From the NCBI GenBank assembly GCA_000231825.2, contig JH720300.1:552480-616479 (forward strand): a DNA stretch of 64,000 nucleotides, in the 5' to 3' direction. The position numbers were made by a program, and so were the translations under genes. A model generated the notes under the pieces. It ran no database searches, was not told where the DNA came from, and saw only the letters and a list, made by a program, of their open reading frames with translations. The DNA comes from Tetrahymena elliotti 4EA (lineage: Eukaryota; Ciliophora; Oligohymenophorea; Hymenostomatida; Tetrahymenidae). The stretch's first letter is position 1. Every line of letters starts with the position of its first letter. Below, one piece after another: positions 40,045 through 52,010 of the stretch.

Positions 40045-43000
40045 ATGGATAATTAGTTTTTACCACCCATAGAAAATATCAGTTCATAGAGAGGATTCAA
40101 GCAGTTCAATCCAGAAAAAGGTGGTTCTCATTTATTAGAAAATACTAATGAATTTGATAGGTTTCCCTATACATGCTTTGGGTATATAAGCTTTAAAGAA
40201 AAAAATACAAATAAGAAAAAATTAATAGGACAAGCAGTATTAATAGGACCATAGCATATTCTAACTTCTGCCAATAATTTATTTGATTTTACTAAGCAAG
40301 ATGATAATATACTAAGTCAAGGAGAGTTAGAATTTAATAGCGGTGTTTATTTAGATGTTTCCACTAGAATTAATTCAATATTTTGCAATAAAGAAACGAT
40401 TAGGGCAACCAAATCCTATGACTAGTAAAACTTTGCAATGTGCATTTTGGATAAAAACATAGGAGAAAAGTTAGGTTATTTGGGCATAATTACTCCTTTG
40501 CACATGGCTTTATTTGAAGAAATTCAATTCAAGCAATAACCTGTATTTGTTTTTGATAGTCAGTAGGCATTGAGTGGCTAAATTTGTGATGTGGATGATC
40601 AAGAATTGCTAATTTAGTTCAAGAATAATGAAGGAGTAATTGTAAATTAAATTGATTAGGAATACCACTCAATATAGGAGCATAGCTATGAAAAGTATGA
40701 AGAAAGTATGGACAATGAAACAGGAGAACAAGAAAAGGATTAAAGACAAATGAGAGTTGAAATTAATAAAAATAATGCACAAGTAACATCCTAATTAATC
40801 AATAATATTTTATTTGTACATGATAAACTCTTTGGATATGCTGTAATTTCTTCAGATGCTCAAAGAGATGGAATTTATTATAAAAGCTAATTTATTTCTT
40901 GTTTTCATCTCTATCAAATGGTGTTTTGGTATTAAGGACTTGAAGTTAATCAAAAAGATCAAATCTAAAAAAGTAAAAATTTTATAAATAGATAATTAAA
41001 ATTTCTTCCAAAAAAAAATTAAAAATTTGTGTGGGTGGATTTGATAAAATATTAAGTTTTTTAAGATATTATTTTGTGTTTCTTAACTGATTTATTCTTT
41101 GATTGATTTAGTCTCTTTTATTTTTATTTATTTCTCTTTTATTAGTTTAGGAAATGAAGTATCTTGATAATAAGGGAAATATGAAGGTAGAGGAGCCAGC
41201 CGAGTAAGAGAATAAACCTTTAGTGTGTTTGAAATAGCTTAATAATTAGTTTATTTTTACTGGTAACGAAGATAGCAGTGCTAACTTTTGGCATTTAGGT
41301 TCTATGAACATAGGATAATCAGTTTAGAAAGAAGTTTTTGAATATAATTTTAGAGATAGTACATTTAATGGAATTACAGATATTGTAAGTGAAGGCTATT
41401 ATGCAGTTGCCTTAGTAGGAAGATATGCAATTCTTTTAAATTGGCTTAATTTCGAGTTATTAGAGGCAAAGTAGTTTGATTATGACCTAACTTGTATTAT
41501 TAAGAGATAGTAGAGGTTCAAGTATTTAGTTGGTGATGCTTAAGGATAGATTATTTATTTAAATTTAAATTGTGACACTCTTTAACTAGAAGAAGATTAG
41601 GAAGGCTCTATTCGTTCAAGATAATAAAGAAATATGCATGGGCATCAATAGTCTATTGAAAGATTATGCCTCGTCCAAGATAAAAATTAACTTGTTGTGG
41701 CTTCTCAAGATGGAATTAGGATTTGGGATGTTAAGACAAAGAAATTAGTTGCAAATATAGAGTCTGAGTAGAAAAAGCCTGTAACATTTATTGGTTATTC
41801 TAAAGCTCGTTTATATATTGCAGGAGAGGATTAATATCTTAAGATATACGAGCTTTCAGGCAAGCATTAGAAATCAGTTAGATTTTAATATCCTATTAAA
41901 TGTGGTGTATTCTTGAATTCTTCCGAAATTGCTTTATCTGATGGAAAGAATTTAAAAATAATAAATGTTATTACAAACACATCAGATTACTATTCCATTC
42001 ACAAAAATAACATAACTCATATTTGCAAAATTAATGAATATCAATTCATTACTGCAGATACTAGAGGGTCACTATATAAGTGGACTTTAATGTCTAATGA
42101 AAGTGAATCAAGTCTTTAATATAGAGTTTCAGTAGAGTTAAATAAGGCTGCTAAAGTGAACTTTTCAGACTATTCTCCTGATAAAGTTACTAAATTTTTT
42201 TAATCTAATCAGTCACCCTAAACAAGCTCTTTTCACTCTTAAAAGTTTTTATAGATGAAAGCAAAAATAGAAACTCAGAGAAACCTTGCAAAGTAAATTA
42301 TTTATTTAGCTAAGCTTAATGTTATTATAATTTTATTAAAAAGTTAAGGGATTTATGAAGGAAGTCAGAAAATGGTGGGAGATCTGTATGCATAGGAAAA
42401 TTACTATTTAAAAGCAAAAGTAAGAAATCTAGAAAACAAAGTGAGTGCATAAAAAGGAGAATACAGTGAAAATCATAAGGATTATATAAATAACTCTTCA
42501 TTTAGTAAACTAAATATGAGTTCAATAAATAACAGCAGCGTTAGAAATTAAAAAGAAAATTCTTCAACTCTGACTCTGAAAACTTAAAAGGCTTAGATAA
42601 AAGTTATGGAATAGAAATTGAAGGAATAAGAAGATCTTGTTCTTAAAATTCAAGGTGAAGAATAAATTCTTAGAGATAATGCTGAAAAGAAAGTTAAATA
42701 GGAAAAGAAGGCTTACATGGAAAAGAATGTTGATGATATTAAAAAGAACTCTTAGAGATTTGAGTCTATGATACCTTTGATTCAAAACGATATTGATCTG
42801 CTCAGAAAATAATTAAGCTTTATGAATGAAAAACTGAGTGATAAATAAGAGAGAATTCGAGATAGGTCAAGCTCTCTTTAGAAAAAATAATCAGAATTGT
42901 AACAATTCCAAAATTAAGTATAAAAGAGAGAATAAAATGTTTAAGAAGAACTCAACAAAAAAAGAGAAAAAACGAGATAGTAATAGGAATAAGAAAAAAG

Positions 43001-46000
43001 GGACATGGAATAGCAAAGACAACAATTAAATGACTTAATCAAAATTGGCTAGGATCATGTTTAAGAAGATGGAGATGAAAATGAAAATCAAGCTTTACAT
43101 GATAACTAATTTGAGCACATTTCTCAAGAACTAGATTAAACAATCAAGAATAGCCAAAATTTTATTAACAGCTAAAGGAATCTAAATTCTTCATTACAAT
43201 AATACGCTTAAACAAATATCGATGAAAGTAATGAATCTAACTTGAAAGGTTCTTAGGTTTCATCTAAAAATAAAAATGATGAAATAAATAACTCTTTAGG
43301 CAGCAGCTGTGTTTTGAATAACAAGAAGATAACTAGTTCAGCCCAAGCCAGAAATATAATGAAGTCAAACAGAGAAGAGTAAAGTATTTAGAATTAGCTA
43401 GAAATGTCGTAAAACATTAATAATTCTTCAAGAAATAATAATAAAAATTAAAATAGTAACATTGAAGAAGAGCAGAATTCTTACAAGTACACAAACAGAA
43501 AATCATCTCCTTGTAATTATGGAAACTCTTAAGTTCTAGGAGATAATAATGAGAAATTTTCTCACAGGACTAAGATAGATCTGTAAAAAGCTTCTGATTA
43601 AGATGATGGTGAGTAAGCAGAAGAAAACCTGAAATATAGTTTTATTGAGTAATAATTCTTTAAACTTTAGCAACAAGTAGTCTAATTATAGTAAAATTAT
43701 GAAGACTTGAAATAGTCTAATTATTCTCCTACTAGATTCTAAGGAAATTAAAGCTAATCAGCTCTTATTGTTCCACAATAGCAATAGACCCAATTTTTAA
43801 GACCTAGTGAATTCAAACCTGTACTGCGAATTTAGCAAAATGCTTTAGGCTCAGCAGCTAATTAACTTTATAACACACCTGAAAGTCCTCATTAAATTTA
43901 ATCAGCTTTGAGATTAAATCATTTTGCAGGATAAAATTTAAATATTATCCTTTAATCAAGCAGCAATGCTACTCAGAATTCCCCATCTAAACCATATTTT
44001 GGTACATCTGCATCTCGCTCTCTTTCTCCTAATATTGTTGCTAACAATGGAAGCTAAACTTATTCTTAAATCAGTTAAGTTTCAAATCCTTAAAATGTAC
44101 AACTAAACAACAGCTCTGCCTTTTATGTAAATAACTCTCCTTAAAAAGGCTATAGTTAGCAGCTACTTTAGAAGTCTCAAATACATTAATCTCCTGGATA
44201 AATTTTACTTCTTAATAATTCTTTAAATTAATCTTAAAATGAAGCTCTAGTAAGTAGCAGCACAAAATAGAAAGTGCCAGAATAAATAGCTAATAAATCT
44301 AGCTAGGTAGCTAGTAGCTCATAGCAAAAACTAAGGCCATCATCTTCTCTATCTCAAAATTAATAATATATTGAAGCAATGAATCAAAATAAAAATGCAA
44401 GTTAATTCAATATTTACTAATAGGGTTAACCTGTGGTATAAAGCATTTCATAAATAAATTAATTATTAGCAGCAAATAACAATTAAATTAATAACTAATC
44501 ATTATAAATGCAATCAAGTGATTTCATTTAACAGTAAAAGTTATTGCTCTAACAATAACAGTAATAGCTAATTCAATTACAGAATCCATTACAAACTGGG
44601 TAATCTTAAAATGGCATACAAATAATAACTAATGAGTTAAACTATGATAAAGAATAAAGCTAACTAGCTGATCTTCAAAAAGAAAGAAAAATTAGTAGTA
44701 GATTATCAAGACAGTCTGCTTAATCTAACAACAACTAAAATACTAGCTAGGAATAGTAATAGGTCAAATAGCTCTTGGAAGAAAATTAATAACTGAAGAA
44801 ATAACTGTAAGAACATACTTAAATAGTATAAGAAATTTAATAGCTTATGCAGAAATAGAGTGAAGAAAGCTAAAAGTAGTAAGAAATGTTCTTACAATAA
44901 AATGAAAATATAAAAAGCCAATATTAATAGTATGTTGAACAATCAAATATTCAAGATTAAAATATCTAATAGCTTTCAGAGCAAGTAGTAAAGCAAACTC
45001 AACAAATTAATTAATTGGAATAAGAAAAGCAAGCACAACTCTTTTCTTACAATGAAATGGCAAAGTAATTTGAAAGAGAAAAAAACTAAATGTTAAATCA
45101 AATAAACTTGAAAGATGCTGAAATATAGTAAAAGAACTCAGAGATGCTTTAATTGTAGAATAATATTAGTTAGTAGAATATCACAATTTAGTAGCTTAGG
45201 TAGATGACAACATATGAAGAAGTTGAGAAATTAACTAAATCAATTAATGTTATGGAAAAAATGATAGAGCAATAAAAAAATGAATCTAAAACGTAAAAGC
45301 AGCTCTTAATTGGATAAGAAAAAGCTATTGTAGATGGAAAGAGAATTGAGTTGGAATTCTAATAAGTCTAGCTCATTAATTAATAGCTTTTAAATGAAAA
45401 TGGTATCTTAAAGTCAAGAATGTAGTTCTTAGAAAGTGAAAACAAGCAATTAAATTAAAAAATGCATACAATTAGAGATGAGATAGATGGTAAATATTAA
45501 AATACTATTATAGAATTATAAAAATTGATGCAAGGTCATGCAAATAAACAAATAAATATTTCACAGAGTGTTGAAAATATTAAATCAGGAGTTTTAACTG
45601 GCCTAGACATTAATGCTTTAGATAAATTGATTGAAATTTCCAACAAGAAATAGCAACAATCAACAACACCAAATTTGAAATAATCTATAAGCTCTATCCC
45701 AGTAAGTCAAGCATAAGGGATGTAACAGCAAACTAATAATAGTTTTAATGCTATGAGAATATCTGATTAGCTAGTAGGATCTTCATATAATTATGATCCA
45801 ACTAAAGTATATTAAAAAGGAAAAAATTACTAATAAGATTAACAAGTTTAATAGTTAATAAACGTTGAATCTACTTCTTCAATTAGAACTTTTAACCCTG
45901 ATGACTAAAGAAGCGTTTAAGATTATGGAGCCACGAACACTCAATAAGGCCGCTTCCAAAGCAGGTCAGTTTCTCCTCTTGGGTTAAATAGTCGTGGACA

Positions 46001-46322
46001 AGGTTTTAACTCATCTCAACAAAAATCTCTAAAATCAGATAGATCAAATAAAAGATTTGATTCAGGATCAATTAGAACCTTCTAGCCTGATGGATTAGAA
46101 GTCTCAAGATCTGATGCAGATAGTGATTCAGATTATTTAAGTAACATGAGTAATTTGTAAATAACAAATTAAGATCACTATCCATTAAACAAAAAATCTT
46201 CTCTCAAAACAAGCAAATTTATGTTTAAGCCAGGAAATAAGTAACAAGTAGTTTTGGTAGATGAAAATGACGTTTAATAGAAATAAAAGCAAGATGAGTA
46301 AGGTATGTGTTCACAGTAATGA
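40045..46322 (+). CDS. Protease-like/WD40/Q-rich coiled-coil protein (paralogue B)
   Basis: ATG 40045 (MDNQFLPPIENISS) to TGA 46320-46322. One clear intron, 40945-41150, leaves 2023 codons; a second 51-nt phase-neutral intron near 42293-42343 is likely. Exon 1 (300 residues) is the protease-like domain: FPYTCFGYIS, then AVLIGPQHILTSANN, where Asn77 replaces the catalytic His of 'TAAH', then QNFAMCILDKNIGEKLGYLG with Asn129 at the Asp site; no GNSGSP remains. Residues about 300-660 are WD40-like (EDSSANFWHLG, QDGIRIWDVKTKKLV, DTRGSLYKWTL). The rest is a charged coiled coil, then Q/N/S-rich sequence in which most Gln is TAA or TAG, and a second coiled coil (about 44680-45560) before a Ser-rich C-terminus. 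Probably a non-catalytic scaffold or sensor. Confidence 0.82.
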
Positions 46323-47318
46323 TGTTATAAAGAATAAAATAAATATTCATTACCATAATTAACTTTCAAACAAATATATATAATTAAAAATTTAAAATTA
46401 TTAAAAACTTCATTAATCATAAAATATCTGCAATTTATTTAGTATTTCATTTAAATATTACTTAACTGACTGTGTTGAATATCAAATTTATGTTTTATTA
46501 TTAATATCTTTTTACATAAAAAATAGGAAAATATATTTGGTATTTTAGCGTTTCATTATAATAATCAATTCTTATGAACTGTTAAATCTAATTCAAATTT
46601 CTACTGTTTTGATAGCTTAATTAGACTTAAATTTAATTTTTAAATTAAATCTAGCAAATTTACAGCTCAATTAAATAATAATTTAATTTTAATTTTAAAA
46701 ATTATTTTGAATAATTTTTACTAGACATAATAATAGATGAGAGTCAAAAAAGTAAAGTAATAAAGATTTTTTAGAATATTTAACAAACTTATATTTTCAT
46801 TTTCATAAAAATAATTTTCTGTTTAAAATTCATAAATTTATTAGTTTTTAAAATATGATCAATAAATATTATTTATTTCTTTTTAATATGAGACATCTAA
46901 AAAATAAATATATAAATGTTTACTGCAGTTGATGAAATTATTAAAACATGAGAATATTTATTTTATTGATTATTTGTTTAAGTTTTTTTTTTATTTGATT
47001 TATATTCTAAAAATTTTGGTTTCTTGATTTTTTTAATAATTCTTTTAATATGATAAAATCATAAGTTTTATGTTTGAAATAAATATTTATTTTTTCATGA
47101 TTTTCTTACATTAATATTTTAGTTAATTAAGATAAGGACATAATATGGTCCTTTAGAAGATTGTTTGTACTTTTGAATAACAAAAATTTTGAAAGTATTT
47201 TGTTATAAAAACTAAATTAATCTATATTCTAAAAATTTTCTTGATAATTTTTATTACTTATCAAAGAATTTCTTATTATTGATTAAGTTCTTAATAGTTT
47301 TAATAAGAAAAATTAAGT
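46323..47318. other. Intergenic spacer between two paralogues
   Basis: A/T-rich spacer between tandemly arranged paralogues B and C on the same strand. No coding frame, RNA gene or repeat was seen. Confidence 0.6.
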
Positions 47319-50300
47319 ATGATTTCAGAGGAATAAAAACTCCGCTTAGGTTAATAAATACCTTATCTGTAAGTAAAAAAAAAATAAAATGAGACTATTT
47401 GTGGATATCATTAGAAGTATACTAAATAAATCAATTAATTTTGTACTAGTTAGTACTTTGGTTTAGTTAAAGTTCATGATAGAATCTAATAAGTATTAAT
47501 TCAGACTAATTGTTGCATACTCATCTCGCCTATGCATGCAATTACAATAAAAAATTAATTTCTAAACGAAAAAGGAGAATTCATTTATAATATAGATTAA
47601 ATTAATATTTCCTTTAGCGAATACACAACATAAATTGTTTCTTTCATCCTACTAGATAGATTTGTTATATTTAATCTTAAATTATAATTAGGTGATATTT
47701 TTGGATATGTAGGATTAGTTTAAAAGAATTATGAATAAATGAATTAAGAATAATCCAATTATACTGACTAAGACTACATTCCATTTATTTAAGGATTTAA
47801 TGAATATGGTAATATTTCTTATTTCTAAGCTTTAGTTTATAGAGAAGATTCTTGCGAATATGAAGCTCCGAATTGCGGGTTTTTAAGATTATTGTAAGGT
47901 TGTGCTATGTTGAAACAGGATGAAGAATTTGGTATATGTTTGCAAGGATTAGTTAGCTTTAGTGATGATAAACAAAGAATAATAATATAAAAATTAAATT
48001 TTACAGATATTTTTGTAATAGCGGAAGTAGTTCTTGCTGCAGGAAATACTTTAAGTGAATAAAAAATAGATATTTCTACTCTTTATTCTATTGATTAAAA
48101 AACCTTTTTGAATCCTTAATCCAATATATATAGAAAGAGTTTAGGCTTTGAAGATAGTATATAGTCGTTAGAATAATTAAATAAAACCTAAATTTAGCTC
48201 ATAGATATAAAGATTATAAATACGTAACAAATATGTGCAATCTCAAAATAAGGAACACTATTTATAATTAACATAGACTCTCATTTAATTGAGCATACAA
48301 TTTAACTAGATGAGTAGCCATCTATAGTGTAAGTTATACATGATGAATTATTTATTGGTCTAAATAAAAAAATAATTGTTATTAATTATGTTTAAGGGTA
48401 TTAAGTTGCAAGAACTTATAATTTTTCGTCTTAAATTTTGAGTTTGAAATAAATTGAAGATTATTAGGATGATATCTCATAGAATATTGTCTACTTAGTA
48501 GGATGTTATGATGGTCTTTACTAAATTAAAACGAATGAAAAAATACCAGAAAAATTAGAATTTGATAACTTTAAAGTAAATAAAGTACTATGCATTTAAA
48601 TTAATCAAGAAATAATGGGTAAAGCTCCTATTAGTTAGTACAACATGCTTAACAACTTCAATCAACTTATAATCAGTGCAGCTGAAAAAATACTAATTGT
48701 TGATAGAAAATAAAAAACAGTTAAAAAAAAATTTATAGGACATTCGAAGAATGTGTATTTTATAGAATAAGTTAGAGTGAACCTTCTACTATCTGGTAGC
48801 TCTGATCGTTAGTTGATTCTATGGGACAAAAAAACAGGTAATTTATTGAAGACAATATAGCATAGTAGTCCTCTTTACAGTGGGTATTTGTTAAATTAAT
48901 CTGAATTAATAACAATTGACTACAATACTATTTGGATATTTAACACAATTACATTCGAAAATACTAAATATGAATTTCATAAAAAACCAATCACTTGTTC
49001 TGTTAAAGCTTCTAGTGACTCTTTCTTAACATGTGATACTTCCAACTAAATTATCTTATGGAAAGCTGATAATTTTATAGTTGACTCTTTTATGGAATCT
49101 AAATTTGTAAGTTTTTTTCTTTTAAAATTTAATTAGATAAAATAATCAATGTATTTTTCATATTTTAAAGATAAAAAAATAAATCTAAAATTTCATAACT
49201 TCATTGGAGAATAATCCCACCATTAAATTACATTTAATTTTTATTTTTTTCAAAAAATGAAATGATTTTAAAAATTTTTAATTTATAGAAAATAGGAAAG
49301 TAATAAAACTAGCAAGTACTAAATGATAGAGGTATCCAATATTTGCAATAAAGATACAGTGAAAATGAATGTGATTTTAACTATGTCCCTAAGGATATTA
49401 GAGGACCTTCTTTGTTGAAGTATTAGATTGAATTAGAGGAGTAAAAATCTGCATAATAGGAGCTTTAACTAATGCTCGAGGATTAAATCTGTTAAAATAT
49501 AGAAGATAGGTTATTGTATTAATAAAAAATTAAGTAACTGAAACTCTATATAGACTAAAAAAATGTTGGTTTAGAAAAGCTAAAAATAAAATTAAACCAA
49601 AAGAAATAAACAGTAGCAAAAGTATTTTAGGAGGTATCTTCAAAGCAAAAGTAAGAAAACTCTGGATAGAAAATGAGATAGTAAAAATAGAATTAATTTT
49701 AATCTTCAGATTCTTTAGAACCTATCATTGTAGATTCAATTGTTCTAAAAGAATAAGATAATTTAATGACAGTGAAAAAGCAAGGAAACATTTATATTGA
49801 TGATTTTGTATAAACAAATTAAAAGAGTTTAGTTCAAAATGTCAGTTAAGATCATTAAACTAAAAGTTCATTCACTAATCAATTTTCTACAGAATAAACT
49901 AACAAATCTATCCATAGCACATTAAAGTTAACTTAATTTGAAACTTTTTCAATCAATAACCAAAATATAGATAATCATAGTTCTTTGAATTATATTTAAA
50001 GCAAACCAAATATTAATAATTTAACAAATGTTTAAGAAACCAAATAAACCTAAACCTTACCTATCTAGGAATTATAAGCTTTATCTTAGCAATATTAGAC
50101 TAGCATAAAAATTAATAATTAAGAAGTTATTAAGGATTAGTATGTTTCTAATCGCCAATTCGGCTTTGAAGAAAATTAAAATTATTTATCAGATCAAATT
50201 AAATAAATAACTTTAGATACTTAGCATAATGTCCAAGATAAAATAGATTTATATCAAACAGAAGCCAAGAAGGATGAACATTTAATTAGATTTACAGTAT

Positions 50301-51226
50301 CTAATTTACAATAAGATTAAGAATATCAAACAATTCAAACATAAGAAAAAATCCAAAGGAAACAAAGCTAAGATGAAGCTGAGACCTAAAAAAACCATCA
50401 AAATAATGAAAAAAATAAAGAAAATACATTTTCTTCAGTTACAAATAATTTTACTATTAAACCTATCCCATTAGAATATAACTAAATAAATAATTCTGTA
50501 TAAATAAGTGAAAAATCTGGATAATTTGATTAAAATCTTAGTAATTACTTGTAGAAGTATGAACAAATGAGATAGTCAGATGAGTAGTAATAGTTAGAGA
50601 GGCCATAATCAAATAATCTATACATTTAACAAATAAACTAAATTCTAAATGAAATTTAAAACTAAAAATAGTTGCAATCATCCAATTAATAAAAAAGAAA
50701 AGAAAGTTAACAAAATTAAATTTAATAAAGTTAAGATTTGCAGCATTCATAATAAATATAAACAAATGATTCATAATAAATTCTAATTTCTTAAAACTAA
50801 AGCTCTCATGGAGCAGTGGAATGTGTAAATAATATTTAACAAAATGAAAATCCTTTAAATTTGTTCAATCAATTAGCTTACATGATTTAGCATTCTAATT
50901 TTATGTTAGAACCTTAGATTTTAGATTCTTCTTCTCATTTAACTCAGCAGAATATATACTAACATGAAAAACTCTAAAAATTAAATTTTGATAGCAAATC
51001 AAATGGGCTTAATACTTAAGAGAATTAATTCAAACAAAAATAAGAACAATAATAATAAGCACAAGATGAAAGAATACTATAAAAGTCAAATGAAAAGAAA
51101 ACAAATCTGAATAAAAATGAAAATCTTGTACAAAAAATAGAAAAAATGGAAAAATTGGAAGAAAAATTGTAGTAAAGTGACATAATATTAAAATAATTGT
51201 GTAGCTTGATATAAACCTAAAAATGA
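47319..51226 (+). CDS. Protease-like/WD40/Q-rich protein (paralogue C)
   Basis: ATG 47319 (MISEEQKLRLGQQ) to TGA 51224-51226. The single intron 49107-49288 (GTAAGT...TTATAG) leaves exactly 1241 residues. The protease-like fold is recognisable but inactive: QFCTSQYFGLVKV, then CCILISPMHAITIKNQF with Asn79 at the catalytic His site, LLDRFVIFNLKL with Arg at the Asp site, and GDIFGYVGLVQKN matching KLGYLGIL of paralogue A. WD40 repeats follow (KKFIGHSKNVYFIEQ, SGSSDRQLILWDKKTGNLL, YNTIWIFNTI, DTSNQIILWKAD). The tail after the intron begins with a coiled coil (LEEQKSAQQELQ) and becomes Q/N-rich and acidic. The start was chosen because the protease-like frame continues upstream of a competing ATG at 47389. 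Confidence 0.8.
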
Positions 51227-52010
51227 TAATCAAATAAAAATTGTAAATAAATAAACAGCTTTTCATTTCATTTAATGTATATATAATAAAAATTTCTAAA
51301 AGATTAAATGCATTTTTGAAGAAAAATTTATTTTTTAAAAAAATAATCAGGCAACTTTCTAAAAAAGGAAATTATTATTACTTTTTCATATCAGAAATTT
51401 TATTTAAATATTTCTCAAAACTAAATTTATTTTTACTCATATGATTTTTTTTAATTTTAAAGTCACTCTTTCAAATTAAATCAGTAAACTTGATTGATCA
51501 TAAATGAATTGAAAATTTGAATTAATAAAAAATATTGTGATACATTCCAAAAATATTTACTGATGAAAATAATTAAAAAACAAAAAGAATATATTTGATT
51601 GAAAATAACTAAAATGTATCAATAATCAATCCACTAATTTTTAAAACAAGTTAATTATTATATGGTTTCTTAATTTATGAATCATATCATAAATAAAATT
51701 GGATGATTTAAATGCTTTAAAAAAATTGATAAAAATTAATGAAGTAGATAGCTATTAACTTTATTGTAAACAATCAAAATCTGTAATATTCAAACAAAAT
51801 ATATTACTTAATAATTTTTTTACTTATTTACTTAGTTATTTAGTTGAATAGTTAGTATTCTTGCAACCCTTATTTTATATTATTTTAAACTTCTTTTTTA
51901 TATTGTTAATTTATCTCTGTACTTTTATTGAATAAATATAAATAAATGACAACTGTCTTAATTAACTGTAACCAAAAAACTTGGGTCAAATTTTTATTAT
52001 TTCAGAGAAC
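51227..52010. other. Convergent intergenic spacer
   Basis: A/T-rich 3' flanks of two converging genes. Nothing beyond homopolymer runs was seen. Confidence 0.6.

Noticed and set aside
47389..47760. Alternative start ATG at about 47383 for paralogue C in another frame
   Set aside because: That frame reaches TGA without joining the WD40 frame, whereas the frame from 47319 carries the protease-like motifs and continues directly into WD40.
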